Counted from the stretch's first letter, positions 36,121 to 47,409 are shown. The stretch is 64,000 nucleotides of DNA from Prochlorococcus marinus str. MIT 9301 (GCF_000015965.1 NC_009091.1:248001-312000); one strand, 5' to 3'. The notes: generated from the letters alone by a model not told the origin. Numbers and translations are program-made.

Positions 36121-37541
36121 AGTGATTTAAATAATCTTTGTTGTATGTTGTGATTGACAATAGGGCTTGAATAATTATTTTTTTCTAAATTAGATATCTC
36201 TCCATTTAATAATTCTGAATTTGACACTTTAGATAATTCAGGAATCCAATATTTTATATATTCGCAAATAGGATCAAATTTTTTTGCTTGGGTATATGGA
36301 TTAAAAATTCTAAGTGGTTTTGGATCCATACCGCTACTGGCGCTCCACTGCCATCCCCCATTATTTGCAGCTAAGTCTCCATCAACCAATGTCTCCATAA
36401 ATTTTTTCTCTCCCATTTGCCAATTGCATATAAGATCTTTTACCAGAAATGAAGCGACTATCATCCTACATCTGTTATGCATCCAGCCAGTACTATTTAG
36501 TTGACGCATTGCAGCATCAACTATAGGTACTCCGGTCTCTCCGTTGCTCCAATGCTGAAACCATTCATTATTGTTTTGCCATGGAAAGTGATCCCATTTT
36601 TTTCTATATGGACCTTTCTCTAGCTCTGGGAAATGGAATAAGCAATGTTGATAAAATTCACGCCAAACAAGTTCTTTTTGCCAAGTTTCAATTGATAGAT
36701 AATTTACTCGATTTGCACAATCTGAATTTAAATTTAATGTGGCGTTCCAAATTTTTCTAATGCTAATGGTGCCGAATCTGAGAGATGCACTTAGAAAAGA
36801 TGTCCCATTATGGGAAGGAAAATCTCGTGCAGAATCATAAGAATATATTTTTTTTTCGTTAATGAAGTTTTCTAATATTGTCTCTGCAGCATTCTCTCCA
36901 GGTTTACATGGACAAATATTCGAACCAGGAAATTTTATATTTTTGATAAATTTCTCTAGAACAGAATCAGATGAATTTATTGTCTTATTTTCTTTGAGTT
37001 TATTATCTATATCTTTAAACTGGAAAACAACTTTATCTTGGTCATATGGACCTAATAAATTCATTTTTGATTTAAGGTTTTTATAAAAAGGCCCATAAAC
37101 TGAATAAGGTTTATTATTTCCGGAAAATATTTTTAAAGGTTCTATTAATAAGTGATCCCAAGTTTCAATAACTTGAATATTTTGTTCTTCTAAATTTTTT
37201 TTTATTTTTAAATCGCGATTAATCTCATAAGGTTCAATTGATTTATTCCAAAAAACAAATTTAGCATCTATTTTCTTTGCTAATTGAGGAATTATTAATA
37301 CCGGATCTCCTTCTTCCATGATTAATCTACTACCCATTTTTTTCCAATTATTTCCTAATTCTTGAAGCGAATTTCCTAGAAACCAAGCTCTTGAATTTGC
37401 ATTGAAATCGTGCGGGTAATTTTTATCAAATATGTAAGTCGAAGTAATAGCATTTGATAATGAAAATGCTTTAATTAAAGATTGATTGTCAAATATTCTT
37501 AAATCCTTTCTATGCCAAAAAAGTATTCTAGGTTTATTCAT
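36105..37541 (-). CDS. phr: Deoxyribodipyrimidine photolyase (class I)
   Basis: Light-driven repair enzyme for cyclobutane pyrimidine dimers, 478 aa. N-terminal antenna domain: RILFWHRKDLRIFDNQSL. C-terminal FAD domain: WQKELVWREFYQHCLFHFPE, GVPIVDAAMRQLNSTGWMHN, RMIVASFLVKDL and DGDLAANNGGWQWSASSGMD with RIFNPYTQAKKFDP. All are typical of CPD photolyases rather than cryptochromes, but the two cannot be fully separated by eye. Its start overlaps the NUDIX gene stop by 4 bp. A photolyase suits a surface-ocean organism. Confidence 0.94.
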   Translation of the reverse strand: MNKPRILFWHRKDLRIFDNQSLIKAFSLSNAITSTYIFDKNYPHDFNANSRAWFLGNSLQELGNNWKKMGSRLIMEEGDPVLIIPQLAKKIDAKFVFWNKSIEPYEINRDLKIKKNLEEQNIQVIETWDHLLIEPLKIFSGNNKPYSVYGPFYKNLKSKMNLLGPYDQDKVVFQFKDIDNKLKENKTINSSDSVLEKFIKNIKFPGSNICPCKPGENAAETILENFINEKKIYSYDSARDFPSHNGTSFLSASLRFGTISIRKIWNATLNLNSDCANRVNYLSIETWQKELVWREFYQHCLFHFPELEKGPYRKKWDHFPWQNNNEWFQHWSNGETGVPIVDAAMRQLNSTGWMHNRCRMIVASFLVKDLICNWQMGEKKFMETLVDGDLAANNGGWQWSASSGMDPKPLRIFNPYTQAKKFDPICEYIKYWIPELSKVSNSELLNGEISNLEKNNYSSPIVNHNIQQRLFKSLYAEI

Positions 37542-38101
37542 AATTTATCTAAAAATTGTTTAGCTCTAAACCAAGCTGTCACAGTTTTTGCGTCAAGAAT
37601 CTCATCTCCACTAGAAATAAGATTATCTAGTTCGTTCGGATCTAAAATTAATACTTCTATATCTTCATCTAAATCTCCATCAACCTCTGAATTTAGTTTG
37701 CTCAAATCACGCGCTAAAAATAAATAAATTTCTTCATCTGCATAACCAGGAGCGGGGACAAGAGTTCCTAGTTCATCCCATTTGTTGGCACTAAATCCAG
37801 TTTCTTCTTGTATTTCTCTTTTAATTGAATTAATAGGTGTTTCACCTATTTCTAATGTGCCTGCTGGAAATTCTAATAAATACCTTGAAACAGCAAATCT
37901 ATATTGCCGAAGAATAATAACTTTATTGTCTTTTGTAATAGGTACGGCTAATGCTGCCCCGGGATGCTTAATGTGTCCATATTCACCTTCGTGTCCATTT
38001 GGAAGCTCAATTCTATTGATTTCGAAACTAAACTTTTTTGACTTCAATTCAGATATTTTTTCTTTAAAAATGGATCTTTTTAAAAAGTTTATGTTGCCCA
38101 T
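37538..38101 (-). CDS. NUDIX hydrolase (ADP-ribose pyrophosphatase-like)
   Basis: A 187-aa protein with a full Nudix box: GTLEIGETPINSIKREIQEE followed by TGF (G-x5-E-x7-REUxEExGU). The surrounding VIILRQYRFAVSRYLLEFPA is typical of ADP-sugar pyrophosphatases. It sits in a minus-strand run folK, NUDIX, phr with overlapping ends. The substrate is inferred only to subfamily level. Confidence 0.9.
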   Translation of the reverse strand: MGNINFLKRSIFKEKISELKSKKFSFEINRIELPNGHEGEYGHIKHPGAALAVPITKDNKVIILRQYRFAVSRYLLEFPAGTLEIGETPINSIKREIQEETGFSANKWDELGTLVPAPGYADEEIYLFLARDLSKLNSEVDGDLDEDIEVLILDPNELDNLISSGDEILDAKTVTAWFRAKQFLDKL

Positions 38102-38148
38102 GAATTTTAAATAAAAACAGCTTAACAGTTATTTTTTGGTTTTGTAAA

Positions 38149-38727
38149 TCAATTAATAGACCATTTTGGGTCATCAAACTTTGTGATTTTTTGGCTTCTA
38201 CTTAAGATTTCAGAAAGTGGTGTAATAACGAAATTCCGATTCATGAATCTAGGGTGAGGTAATGTTAATTCCTCGTCAACCGTATGAAAATCTTCCCACC
38301 AAAGAATATCTAAATCGAGACATCTTGATAGCCATTTTTTACCCTTTGGCGTCTCTTCTCGTCCGAAAAATCTCTCTAACTTTTTTAGCTCTTTTAAAAG
38401 TAATTTCGCGTTTTTAGTTGATGGTTTAGGGAAAGAATTACTTTTTATAAGTAATAAAGTATTTAAATAATTTGGCTGCTCATTATCAACACCATGAGGT
38501 AATGTCTCATAAATTGAAGACCAAAAAAAGTTTGCATTAAATTTGCTTTTCTCTTCTTTTTTTTCGTTGGAACTATCTCCCCACTCATTTATTATTTCCT
38601 TTATTTTAGGTTTGCAAATTAATAGTGACTCAAGAGGGCTTCCGAATTTACTATCAATATTTGCTCCGAGGGATATACATAGTCCATTTTTGATATTAAG
38701 ATTTGATAATTCCACTACAAAAAACAA
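38149..38727 (-). CDS. folK: Hydroxymethyldihydropterin pyrophosphokinase FolK
   Basis: Folate-pathway kinase of 192 aa. The HPPK signature is present as [14 protein letters not shown] and [35 protein letters not shown] is the N-terminal strand-loop. The first of three minus-strand genes. It is divergent from chlD across 36 bp, so both promoters must share or overlap coding sequence. Confidence 0.94.
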   Translation of the reverse strand: MFFVVELSNLNIKNGLCISLGANIDSKFGSPLESLLICKPKIKEIINEWGDSSNEKKEEKSKFNANFFWSSIYETLPHGVDNEQPNYLNTLLLIKSNSFPKPSTKNAKLLLKELKKLERFFGREETPKGKKWLSRCLDLDILWWEDFHTVDEELTLPHPRFMNRNFVITPLSEILSRSQKITKFDDPKWSIN

Positions 38728-38763
38728 AGTTATTGGATAAATTCTATATCAGGCATTTTTAAA

Positions 38764-40947
38764 GTGATTTTGAACCCCGAGTTAAAAGAAAAAGGAGAAA
38801 TAAAAGATTTAATGAAGTCAAAGGATTCTTTTAGAGCTTTCCCTTTGGCCGCAATTACTGGTCATAGCTTATTGAAATTATCTTTACTTTTGGCAGCAGT
38901 TGATCCCAGTTTAGGGGGAGTGATTATTGCTGGAGGAAGAGGTACTGGTAAGTCAGTATTAGCAAGGGGTTTACATACTTTACTTCCTCCTATTGAGGTA
39001 TTAGATAATGAATTAATACTGGAAAAGCTAACTGAGAAAAATAGTGGAACTTCATTAAGACCTATTGGTAGGAACCTAGATCCAGATAAGCCAGAGGAAT
39101 GGGATATTAGTACTAATAAATTAATGGAGGAGGTAATTGGAAGTGATTATTTGAATCAAATTGATGAAATTCCCAAAAAGGTAAGAGAGGCTCCATTTAT
39201 TCAAGTTCCAATTGGCATAACTGAAGACAGGCTTGTTGGATCAATTGACGTCGCTGCATCATTAAGTACAGGAGAACAAGTTTTTCAACCTGGAATTTTA
39301 GCAGAGGCTCATAGAGGTGTTCTTTATGTAGACGATATAAATTTATTGGATGATGGGATTGTAAATTTAATTCTTGAAGCTACAGGAAGAGAGAAAAATA
39401 ATATTGAAAGAGATGGCTTAAGCCTTTCTCATCCTTGTAAGTCACTTTTAATAGCAACTTATAATCCAGAAGAAGGTGCTTTGAGAGATCATGTTTTAGA
39501 TCGTTTTGCTATTGTGCTTTCCGCAGATCAATCTATTGATAATGCTCAAAGAGTTGAGATTACAAAATCTGTTTTATCACACGCGGAAAATAATATTAAA
39601 TTTTCAGAAAAATGGTCGGAAGAATCCGATAATTTATCTACTCAATTAATTTTGGCAAGGCAGTGGTTAAAGGATGTCAAGATAACAAAAGAGCAAATAA
39701 CCTATTTAGTGAATGAAGCTCTTAGAGGAGGAGTAGAAGGACATAGGTCAGAATTATTCGCAGTAAAAGTAGCAAAGGCTAATGCAGCTCTTCGAGGCGA
39801 TGAGAATGTGAATTCTGAAGATCTAAAAGTCGCAGTAAGGTTAGTTATTCTTCCACGAGCAATGCAAATACCTCCAGACGATGATGATATTCAACCACCC
39901 CCTCCAGAGGATCAGAGCCCCCCACCCCCGCCTCAATCAAATAATGAAGAGTCTGAACCTGAGACTAGTGAAAATGATAATGAGCAAGACAAAGAACAAG
40001 AAGAAGATAATTCTGATGGAGAAGAAGAATCTACTCCCGAAATACCTGAAGAATTCATATTAGACCCTGAAGCATGTATGGTTGATCCTGATTTATTGCT
40101 TTTTTCATCAGCTAAAGCTAAAGCAGGAAATAGCGGAAGTAGATCAGTCATATTCAGTGATAGCAGAGGAAGATATGTAAAACCTATTATTCCAAGAGGT
40201 AAAGTAAAAAGAATTGCTGTAGATGCTACCCTTCGAGCTGCTGCTCCTTATCAAAAATCGAGAAGATTAAGGAACCCTAACAAATCAATAGTTATTGAAG
40301 AAAATGACTTTAGATCAAAGCTTCTTCAAAAAAAGGCGGGGGCCTTAGTAATTTTTCTAGTTGATGCTAGTGGCTCTATGGCTTTAAATAGAATGCAAAG
40401 TGCAAAAGGCGCTGTAATTAGACTTTTAACAGAAGCATATGAGAATAGAGATGAAGTAGCTCTTATTCCTTTTAGAGGTAATCAGGCCGAAGTGCTTTTG
40501 CCTCCAACAAGATCAATAACTGCTGCAAAAAGAAGGTTGGAAACAATGCCTTGTGGTGGAGGTTCCCCTTTGGCACATGGATTAACACAATCAGCAAAAG
40601 TAGCAAAAAATGCTCTTGCAACTGGAGATATAGGTCAAGTTATTGTTGTAGGGATCACTGACGGTCGAGGAAATGTACCATTAGGATTATCTTTAGGACA
40701 AAATGAGGTTGAGGGAAAAGATAACGAAAATGAAAATGTCAATTTAAAACAGGAGGTTCTAGATATAGCTGCAAAGTATCCCATGCTCGGGATAAAACTC
40801 TTAGTAATTGATACAGAGAGAAAATTTATAGCAAGTGGATTTGGTAAAGAATTAGCAGAGGCTGCTCAAGGGAAATACGTCCAATTGCCCAAAGCTACAG
40901 ATAAAGCGATTGCAGCTATGGCTTTAAATGCTATAAATGAATTCTAA
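38764..40947 (+). CDS. chlD: Magnesium chelatase subunit D
   Basis: Part of the ChlH-ChlD-ChlI complex that inserts Mg2+ into protoporphyrin IX, the first step specific to chlorophyll. The 727-aa protein has an AAA+ domain with an intact Walker A-like GGRGTGKS (57-64) and [20 protein letters not shown] Pro-rich then Glu/Asp-rich linker (about 375-430) follows, then a von Willebrand A domain with the MIDAS motif [10 protein letters not shown] (534 onward) and the threonine/aspartate-bearing ITDGRGNVP. The start is GTG; ATG 38812 ([12 protein letters not shown]) is an alternative. Confidence 0.96.
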   Translation: MILNPELKEKGEIKDLMKSKDSFRAFPLAAITGHSLLKLSLLLAAVDPSLGGVIIAGGRGTGKSVLARGLHTLLPPIEVLDNELILEKLTEKNSGTSLRPIGRNLDPDKPEEWDISTNKLMEEVIGSDYLNQIDEIPKKVREAPFIQVPIGITEDRLVGSIDVAASLSTGEQVFQPGILAEAHRGVLYVDDINLLDDGIVNLILEATGREKNNIERDGLSLSHPCKSLLIATYNPEEGALRDHVLDRFAIVLSADQSIDNAQRVEITKSVLSHAENNIKFSEKWSEESDNLSTQLILARQWLKDVKITKEQITYLVNEALRGGVEGHRSELFAVKVAKANAALRGDENVNSEDLKVAVRLVILPRAMQIPPDDDDIQPPPPEDQSPPPPPQSNNEESEPETSENDNEQDKEQEEDNSDGEEESTPEIPEEFILDPEACMVDPDLLLFSSAKAKAGNSGSRSVIFSDSRGRYVKPIIPRGKVKRIAVDATLRAAAPYQKSRRLRNPNKSIVIEENDFRSKLLQKKAGALVIFLVDASGSMALNRMQSAKGAVIRLLTEAYENRDEVALIPFRGNQAEVLLPPTRSITAAKRRLETMPCGGGSPLAHGLTQSAKVAKNALATGDIGQVIVVGITDGRGNVPLGLSLGQNEVEGKDNENENVNLKQEVLDIAAKYPMLGIKLLVIDTERKFIASGFGKELAEAAQGKYVQLPKATDKAIAAMALNAINEF

Positions 40948-40954
40948 ATATTTG

Positions 40955-41800
40955 TTATGGATAAATTTCATTAAGGAATTTTGAAAGTCCAATCGTTAAA
41001 TCTCTTATAGATTTAGTTAGTTCTTTGTCTTGCGTTAATTTTTCAAAATCATCGCTCATGTTATCTATTTTGGTTGAGATAGATCTAGCAGCATTAATTG
41101 TCAATTTAATGTCATTAAGGGTTTCTTTATCATCAATAGTAGACAAAATGTTATTTAAATGATTGGCAGCAATTGTAATTTCTTTTATTAGAGGTTCAAC
41201 TCTTTGCAGTTCTTGTTTCGATAAAAAAATTAATTCATCAAGATTTTCTTGTGTTCTATCAAATTGGTCAATTGAGGTAACGATGTTTTCAATTAAGTTT
41301 TCTTGATTCGTTTCTTTTAGAAGTTGACTTATTCTATTAGTTATATTTGAGAGACTTGATAGTTGTTTACCTGTAATAGTGTTTCCCTGACAAACTATTA
41401 ATTTGGCATCGCATTCTTCTGATATGGGTTTTGCAATGTTTTTAAGAATTGTCTTGTCACTAGCTTCTAAAGCAACTTGTACATCTCCTCCAAGGAAAGA
41501 ATTTGTAACTACCCTTGCAAAAGCTGGCCTTGGAAGAATAATTTCAGGATTATTTAAAACTATCTTTGCTTTAATTGATTCATTTGTGAATATGATATCT
41601 TCTATAGATCCAACTAAGATTCCTCTATAAGTAACTGGCGATTTTTTTGATAAACCGCTTGCGTTATTGAATTCAGCAAAGAGATACCAATTTTTTGAAG
41701 ATAATCTCACTCCTCTTAGCCAAAAAGAAAAAAATGTGAATATTAAAATTCCTCCTAATAAGGAAAAACCAACTATTGAATCTCGCAGGCTTCTACGCAT
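40955..41800 (-). CDS. MCE/MlaD family lipid-transport protein
   Basis: A 281-aa protein with one N-terminal membrane helix (VGFSLLGGILIFTFFSFWL) followed by a single MCE domain (LFAEFNNASGLSKKSPVTYR and GILVGSIEDIIFTNESIKAK) and a long helical C-terminus. It resembles bacterial MlaD and plant TGD2, substrate-binding parts of lipid ABC importers working between membranes. The ATPase gene is 5 bp upstream; the permease (MlaE/TGD1 type) is not in this window. Confidence 0.9.
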   Translation of the reverse strand: MRRSLRDSIVGFSLLGGILIFTFFSFWLRGVRLSSKNWYLFAEFNNASGLSKKSPVTYRGILVGSIEDIIFTNESIKAKIVLNNPEIILPRPAFARVVTNSFLGGDVQVALEASDKTILKNIAKPISEECDAKLIVCQGNTITGKQLSSLSNITNRISQLLKETNQENLIENIVTSIDQFDRTQENLDELIFLSKQELQRVEPLIKEITIAANHLNNILSTIDDKETLNDIKLTINAARSISTKIDNMSDDFEKLTQDKELTKSIRDLTIGLSKFLNEIYP

Positions 41801-41805
41801 AATTT

Positions 41806-42591
41806 CTAAATGTCTTTGGGTTGCATTGGACCATCCAGTTTTCCATTCCTAAATTGAAATACATAGGGGTCTTCACTCTTTTTAAATTCATCAATCGAGC
41901 CTGCCCATCTGAATTTACCTCCATAAAGCATTAAAACTTTATCTGAAGTTCTTTCTATAGTACTAAGAACATGGCTAACCACAATAGATGATCCGCTAGC
42001 TTTATGATTTGTCTTATTAATTAAATCTTCAATTCTTGAAGAGGCAATGGGATCAAGGCCGGCAGTTGGTTCATCAAAAAGTAATAAAGGTTTAGATTTT
42101 GCATTAAGCGTTTGATCAGTAATTAACGCTCTCGCAAAACTTACTCTTTTTTGCATACCTCCACTTAATTCATTTGGAAGTTTATTCTCAACATTAAATA
42201 ATCCTACTTCTGCTAAGCATTCACGTACTGTTTCATGAATTGACTTTTTTGATAGGTTTTTATTTCTCTTGAGGAGAAAACCTACATTTTCTTCAATAGT
42301 TAGAGATCCCAATAAAGCCGGGTTCTGAAAAACTAGTCTTACATCAGGGGGATTATTTTGATCTAATCTCAAATATGTTTGCTTCTCACCAAATATTCTT
42401 AATTCTCCTTTGGTAGGTAAAATTAGTCCTGCTAATATTTTTAATATGGTTGATTTGCCAGAACCTGAGGGGCCAACAATAGCTAATTTCTCTCCATCAT
42501 TAAGTTCAAAATTTATTTGATTAAGCACATTTACTTCCCCCCAGCTTATTGAGAGGTTTTTTGTTTCAACTGCATGCTTTGATTTTTTCAA
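41806..42591 (-). CDS. ABC transporter ATP-binding protein (MlaF/TGD3-like)
   Basis: A 261-aa ATPase with Walker A VGPSGSGKSTILKILAGL, Q-loop RLVFQNPALLGSLTIEENVG, signature ELSGGMQKRVSFARAL, Walker B LLLFDEPTAGLDPIASSRIE and H-loop VVSHVLSTIE. The GGMQKRV signature and the adjacent MCE gene indicate the MlaF/TGD3 lipid transport group. The AT-rich 133-bp spacer upstream to the yvcK-like gene holds a divergent promoter region with no distinct motif seen. Confidence 0.93.
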   Translation of the reverse strand: MKKSKHAVETKNLSISWGEVNVLNQINFELNDGEKLAIVGPSGSGKSTILKILAGLILPTKGELRIFGEKQTYLRLDQNNPPDVRLVFQNPALLGSLTIEENVGFLLKRNKNLSKKSIHETVRECLAEVGLFNVENKLPNELSGGMQKRVSFARALITDQTLNAKSKPLLLFDEPTAGLDPIASSRIEDLINKTNHKASGSSIVVSHVLSTIERTSDKVLMLYGGKFRWAGSIDEFKKSEDPYVFQFRNGKLDGPMQPKDI

Positions 42592-42724
42592 AACTTATAT
42601 AAAAAGCATATATATATATTTTATTCTGCCTATTTTTAGAAATAAAAAAAGGATGTATGAATTTGATTTATAATGATTTTATATAGTCTTTAAATTATAA
42701 AAAAATAATTTAAGAGGTTTTTTA

Positions 42725-44110
42725 ATGAATAAGCGTAAAAAAAGGGTAAGAAGGTACTATAAAAACTTTAAAAAGACTAATTTTGTATTGTTAAACAAAA
42801 TCTTAAGAATTTTGAGTTGGCTTTTACCTGGATTGGTAATAAAAAGATGGATGCTTACATCTGCGATAGGATTTTTGACTACATTATTAGGCTTGATAAT
42901 TTGGACAAATTTAAGACCGCTTTATTGGCTTATTGAATTCTTTTTTGGAGTAATAACAGGTTTAACACGAATTTTGCCTGTTTCATTAATGGGACCGTTG
43001 ATTGTTGTTCTTGGATTACTATTAATTGGGATTGGACAAAATAGAAGTATTAATTCAATTCAAAAAGCGCTTGTTCCAGAAAAAAATACATTTTTAGTTG
43101 ATGCATTAAGAGTTAAAAGTAAATTAAACAGAGGCCCAAATATTGTTGCAATTGGCGGAGGTACAGGTTTATCTACTTTACTGAAAGGCTTAAAAAATTA
43201 CAGTAGTAATATTACAGCAATTGTGACTGTTTCCGATGATGGTGGAAGTAGTGGAATTCTCAGAAAACAATTAGGTGTGCAACCTCCAGGAGATATCAGA
43301 AATTGTTTGGCAGCTTTATCAAACGAGGAACCTACTTTAACTAGATTATTTCAGTATAGATTTTCAGGGGGAAGTGGTCTAGAAGGTCATAGTTTTGGAA
43401 ATCTATTCTTGTCAGCTTTAACAACAATTACGGGCAGTTTAGAAAAAGCAGTTCAAGCCTCTAGTAAGGTTTTGGCGGTACAAGGTCAAGTTTTACCTGC
43501 AACAAATATTGATGTTATGTTATGGGCCGAATTAGAAGATGGTGAAAAAATTTTTGGTGAAAGCAAGATCAGTAAATCTAAAAAATTAATTTCGAGGATT
43601 GGTTACCTACCAGAAAATCCTTCAGCTCTTCCAAGTGCTCTTGAATCTATAAAAGAAGCTGATTTAATTGTTCTTGGTCCAGGTAGTCTATACACCTCTT
43701 TATTGCCTAACCTTTTAGTCCCAGAGATAGTGGATGCCTTATTGCAAAGTAATGCTCCTAAAATTTATATAAGTAATTTGATGACTCAGCCTGGAGAAAC
43801 AGATGGACTCGATGTCTATCAACATATTAAAGCAATAGAAAAACAATTATCAAATTTTGGAGTTAATGCGCGAATTTTCAACTCAATCTTGTCTCAGATT
43901 CAATTTGAAAAGTCTCCATTAGTAGATTATTACGAAAGTAGGGGGGCAGAGCCTGTCCAATGTAATAAAGAAAAATTATTATCTGAGGGTTATTATGTTT
44001 TGCAAGCACCATTATATTCAAAAAGAATAACTCCAACTCTTAGACATGATCCAAGGAGACTCGCAAGAGCAGTTATGTTTATTTATCGCAAATTAAAAAA
44101 ATTAAACTAA
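42725..44110 (+). CDS. YvcK/CofD-like family protein (gluconeogenesis factor)
   Basis: A 461-aa protein. The N-terminal 110 residues contain a Lys/Arg-rich start and two to three membrane helices ([46 protein letters not shown]). The rest is the CofD-like/YvcK domain with [56 protein letters not shown] and [17 protein letters not shown]. YvcK binds UDP-sugars and affects carbon metabolism and cell shape in Bacillus. Here the role is unknown. Its end overlaps convergent ndhJ by 4 bp. Confidence 0.9.
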   Translation: MNKRKKRVRRYYKNFKKTNFVLLNKILRILSWLLPGLVIKRWMLTSAIGFLTTLLGLIIWTNLRPLYWLIEFFFGVITGLTRILPVSLMGPLIVVLGLLLIGIGQNRSINSIQKALVPEKNTFLVDALRVKSKLNRGPNIVAIGGGTGLSTLLKGLKNYSSNITAIVTVSDDGGSSGILRKQLGVQPPGDIRNCLAALSNEEPTLTRLFQYRFSGGSGLEGHSFGNLFLSALTTITGSLEKAVQASSKVLAVQGQVLPATNIDVMLWAELEDGEKIFGESKISKSKKLISRIGYLPENPSALPSALESIKEADLIVLGPGSLYTSLLPNLLVPEIVDALLQSNAPKIYISNLMTQPGETDGLDVYQHIKAIEKQLSNFGVNARIFNSILSQIQFEKSPLVDYYESRGAEPVQCNKEKLLSEGYYVLQAPLYSKRITPTLRHDPRRLARAVMFIYRKLKKLN

Positions 44111-44640
44111 TAAGCATCTTGAAGTTCATAGAAATCCGGCTGGATATAATCTTTTCGTAATGGCCATCCTCTCCAATCTTCAGGCATTAATAGCCTTTTG
44201 GGATTGGGATGATCAATAAAATTTATTCCATACATATCAAAAGTTTCTCTTTCTTGCCAATCACTTCCTTTGAAAATTTTATACAAACTAGGGATTGATA
44301 AATCAGAATCTCTTTTTAAGAAAACTTTTAATCTGACTTCTTTAATTTTTTCAATTTTTTGTAAATCATCAACAGTTATAAAATGGTAGAAACTAACAAG
44401 ATTTTTGCCTGGTCCCTCATCATATCCTCCTTGACATTGGAGATAGTTGAAACCGTAATTTCTCAAGAAAGATACTGCTTCATATAATTTGTTAGGTTCC
44501 ACAGAAATGTTTTCAATTCCTATGTGATCATCAGGTAAAGATTGATTTGGAATTCCATCTTTAGACAAAGATTGGCTTATAAAGCCTTCTTTTTCTATTA
44601 ATGAATTATCTGAGGATTTAGCTGAACCGTCTTTTTCCAT
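44107..44640 (-). CDS. ndhJ: NDH-1 subunit J
   Basis: Hydrophilic-arm subunit (NuoC-like) of the photosynthetic NDH-1 complex, 177 aa. The NuoC-type motif is [20 protein letters not shown] followed by [20 protein letters not shown]. The first 40 residues are variable and acidic. Its start meets the ndhK stop, within the ndhC-ndhK-ndhJ operon standard in cyanobacteria and chloroplasts. Confidence 0.96.
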   Translation of the reverse strand: MEKDGSAKSSDNSLIEKEGFISQSLSKDGIPNQSLPDDHIGIENISVEPNKLYEAVSFLRNYGFNYLQCQGGYDEGPGKNLVSFYHFITVDDLQKIEKIKEVRLKVFLKRDSDLSIPSLYKIFKGSDWQERETFDMYGINFIDHPNPKRLLMPEDWRGWPLRKDYIQPDFYELQDAY

Positions 44641-45374
44641 TAATTTTCTAAAGTATCAATAATTTCTGCTTTTTCATTATTATCAGGTAGTTCAGTTATT
44701 TTTTCTTTTTTGGAGGATGGAATGGAGTTAGCTGAAGTTTTATTTAGATATTCACCTGTATTTTCTGAGAAAACAAGATTCATTTCATGATCAGATGTTA
44801 TGTATCTGTGGGTTTGTTCAGTTTTTGTGCGCTCTAAGATTGATTCGTTACCAACTTTTTTTCTTAATTTGATTACTGCATCAAAAATTGCTTCTGGTCT
44901 TGGTGGGCATCCTGGAAGGTATAAATCAACAGGAATCAATTTATCAACACCTCTTACAGCAGTTGTAGAGTCTGCGCTGAACATTCCTCCTGTGATTGTG
45001 CATGCACCCATCGCAATGACATATTTTGGTTCAGGCATTTGCTCATAAAGTCTTACTAGAGCTGGCGCCATCTTCATAGTTACTGTTCCAGCAACTATTA
45101 GCAAATCTGCTTGCCTTGGAGAGCTTCTAGGTACTAATCCAAATCTATCAAAATCAAATCTAGATCCGATTAAGGCGGCAAATTCTATAAAACAACAAGC
45201 TGTTCCGTATAAGAGAGGCCAAAGACTGCTTAGTCTAGCCCAATTATGAAGATCGTCTAAGCTTGTCAATATAATATTTTCGCTCAAATCTGTAGTTACT
45301 TGGGGTGCACCAAGAGGGTTGCAAGTCCCTTCTCGAATTTCTCTTATTGCTTTTGGGGATAATTGTGGATTCAA
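44640..45374 (-). CDS. ndhK: NDH-1 subunit K
   Basis: NuoB-like subunit holding the terminal [4Fe-4S] cluster N2 that reduces plastoquinone. The 244-aa protein has [20 protein letters not shown] (two adjacent cysteines), [14 protein letters not shown] and [20 protein letters not shown], giving the four ligand cysteines. The C-terminal 55 residues are polar and variable. It follows ndhC after 4 bp and abuts ndhJ. Confidence 0.97.
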   Translation of the reverse strand: MNPQLSPKAIREIREGTCNPLGAPQVTTDLSENIILTSLDDLHNWARLSSLWPLLYGTACCFIEFAALIGSRFDFDRFGLVPRSSPRQADLLIVAGTVTMKMAPALVRLYEQMPEPKYVIAMGACTITGGMFSADSTTAVRGVDKLIPVDLYLPGCPPRPEAIFDAVIKLRKKVGNESILERTKTEQTHRYITSDHEMNLVFSENTGEYLNKTSANSIPSSKKEKITELPDNNEKAEIIDTLEN

Positions 45375-45378
45375 TTTT

Positions 45379-45741
45379 TTAACTCCATTCTAAAGCACCT
45401 TTTCTCCATGCGTATGCCAGGGCAATAACAAGTATTGCAATGAAGATTAAAGCCTCAATAAATGCTAGTAAGCCTAATCTATTAAAAGCTACAGCCCAAG
45501 GATAAAGGAATACTGTCTCAACATCAAATATAACGAAAACCAAAGCAAACATGTAATAACGAATATTAAATTGAATCCATGCTCCTCCAATAGGCTCCAT
45601 TCCAGACTCATATGTAAGTCTTCTTTCCCCTGCTCTGCCTTTAGGAGCAACTATGAGATTAGTAACTAGAGCTAATACTGGAACAGCTGCGGCAATTAAA
45701 AGGAAACCTAAAAAGTATTCATAGCCAGTTAATAAAAACAT
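45379..45741 (-). CDS. ndhC: NDH-1 subunit 3 (NdhC)
   Basis: Membrane subunit of NDH-1, 120 aa with three hydrophobic helices. The conserved loop [20 protein letters not shown] and [18 protein letters not shown] are diagnostic of NuoA/NdhC. First gene of the ndhC-K-J operon; rubA starts divergently 77 bp away. The complex serves cyclic electron flow and respiration in thylakoids. Confidence 0.97.
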   Translation of the reverse strand: MFLLTGYEYFLGFLLIAAAVPVLALVTNLIVAPKGRAGERRLTYESGMEPIGGAWIQFNIRYYMFALVFVIFDVETVFLYPWAVAFNRLGLLAFIEALIFIAILVIALAYAWRKGALEWS

Positions 45742-45818
45742 CTTAAAAAATTAATTTTGAATAAAAGTCGCTTAATTAAGCAAAATCTTTTAAAGTTCTT
45801 AAAGAACAATAATAAACC

Positions 45819-46247
45819 GTGAGTGAAAACATTCAACCAGCCTCTGAGGAAAACAAAATAGTTGAAGATTTTGAGAAAGAAAAACTTTCTGAAATTTCAT
45901 CAGAAGTAAATGTTGAACAACCTACCCTTAATCTAGAACAAAATAGATTCGAATGTAGAAGTTGTGGATATATTTATGATCCGTCTGAAGGAAATAAAAA
46001 ACTAAACATACCTAAAAATACTCCTTTTTCAGAGTTAGATGGGAATACCTTCGCTTGCCCTGTTTGTAGAGCTGGTAAAAATTTTTATAAGGATATAGGT
46101 CCTAAATCTAAACCTAGTGGTTTTGAAGAAAATTTAGTTTATGGGTTTGGTTTTAATAGTTTACCTCCTGGACAAAAAAACATATTAATTTTTGGAGGTC
46201 TGGCGTTTGCTGCTGCTATGTTCCTTTCTTTGTACTCTTTGCATTAA
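45819..46247 (+). CDS. rubA: Membrane-anchored rubredoxin RubA
   Basis: A 142-aa rubredoxin needed for photosystem II assembly in cyanobacteria and plants. An acidic N-terminal tail of about 40 residues is followed by the iron site Cys46, Cys49 (FECRSCGYIYDPSEGNK) and Cys80, Cys83 (FACPVCRAGKNFY). The C-terminus has one membrane helix (about 121-141, NILIFGGLAFAAAMFLSL). The start is GTG. It is 9 bp upstream of ycf48 in the conserved rubA-ycf48-psbEFLJ cluster. Confidence 0.95.
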   Translation: MSENIQPASEENKIVEDFEKEKLSEISSEVNVEQPTLNLEQNRFECRSCGYIYDPSEGNKKLNIPKNTPFSELDGNTFACPVCRAGKNFYKDIGPKSKPSGFEENLVYGFGFNSLPPGQKNILIFGGLAFAAAMFLSLYSLH

Positions 46248-46256
46248 TATATACAA

Positions 46257-47273
46257 ATGAAAAAAATTATTACTAGTATTCCCAATCTTCTTTTATCAAT
46301 TCTTCTTTGCTTTGTATTGAGCAGTTGTTCATCTACAGGAGTAAAGATGAGTGATAGCAGCCCTTGGAAAACAATTCAGTTTGAGGACCAGGCTAATGCT
46401 TTAGATGTTGATTTTATAGATAATAAAAATGGATTTTTAGTCGGTTCTAATAGACTTATTATGGAATCTAATGATGGAGGAGAAACTTGGGAAAAAAGAA
46501 ATTTAGATTTACCAAGTGAAGAGAACTTTCGTCTTCTAGATATAGATTTTAAAGGGCCAGAGGGATGGTTAATAGGTCAACCTTCATTAGTTATGCATAC
46601 ACTTGATGCAGGAAAGAATTGGACACGTTTATCTCTAGGTAACAAATTACCAGGCCAACCATTTCTAATAACAACTGTCGATGCTGGGGTTGCAGAATTG
46701 GCTACCACTGCAGGTGCTATTTATGAAACATCAGATAGTGGTGAATCATGGAATGCAAAAGTTGTAGATGCATCTGGTTCTGGAGGTGTAAGAGATTTAA
46801 GAAGAACTAGTAAAGGAGATTATGTCAGTGTAAGTAGTCTAGGTAATTTCTTTTCTACTTTGGAAAATGACAGTGATGCATGGATAGCTCATCAAAGAGC
46901 CAGTAGCAAAAGAGTTCAAAGTATTGGTTTTAATCCAGAAGGAAGTTTATGGATGCTTTCTAGAGGAGCAGAAATTAGATTTAATGAAGATACTAATGAT
47001 CTAGAAAATTGGTCAAAGCCTATCATTCCAATTCTTAATGGATATAATTATCTAGACATGGGATGGGATCCAAATGGTGACATATGGGCTGGTGGAGGTA
47101 ATGGAACTTTAATAGTGAGTAAAGATCAAGGTAAAACTTGGAATAAAGATCCTATTGCTTCTGAATTGCCAACAAACTATATTAAAATAGTTTTTCTTGA
47201 TAAGGATGCTTTAGACAATCAAAAAGGATTTGTACTTGGCGAGCGTGGTTATATCCTTAAATGGAATAGCTAA
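46257..47273 (+). CDS. ycf48: Photosystem II assembly/stability factor Ycf48 (HCF136)
   Basis: A 338-aa thylakoid-lumen protein that binds the D1 precursor during PSII assembly. The N-terminal signal peptide ends in a lipobox (LSSC, Cys24), so a lumenal lipoprotein is likely. The body has repeated beta-propeller units marked by [33 protein letters not shown] and [10 protein letters not shown]. Arrangement and length fit the family. Confidence 0.95.
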   Translation: MKKIITSIPNLLLSILLCFVLSSCSSTGVKMSDSSPWKTIQFEDQANALDVDFIDNKNGFLVGSNRLIMESNDGGETWEKRNLDLPSEENFRLLDIDFKGPEGWLIGQPSLVMHTLDAGKNWTRLSLGNKLPGQPFLITTVDAGVAELATTAGAIYETSDSGESWNAKVVDASGSGGVRDLRRTSKGDYVSVSSLGNFFSTLENDSDAWIAHQRASSKRVQSIGFNPEGSLWMLSRGAEIRFNEDTNDLENWSKPIIPILNGYNYLDMGWDPNGDIWAGGGNGTLIVSKDQGKTWNKDPIASELPTNYIKIVFLDKDALDNQKGFVLGERGYILKWNS

Positions 47274-47367
47274 TTTTATATAAAGCGAGGTAATAGTAAA
47301 AAAAAAATTAATTTTTGAAAGATTTAGCAACTGTCTGTAACCAACCTGTAAAATTCTTCGCGAACTT

Positions 47368-47390
47368 ATGATTTTACACTGTAAGATCAT
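47368..47390. promoter_or_regulatory. Imperfect 23-bp palindrome upstream of psbE
   Basis: ATGATTTTACA-C-TGTAAGATCAT has 11-bp arms with a single mismatch around a central C. It ends 19 bp before the psbE ATG and covers or adjoins a possible -10 (TAAGAT). It looks more like a dimeric-protein operator than an RNA hairpin, because the loop would be too short. It could set expression of psbEFLJ. Confidence 0.4.
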
Positions 47391-47409
47391 AGGGTAAACA
47401 TTTGTGATT

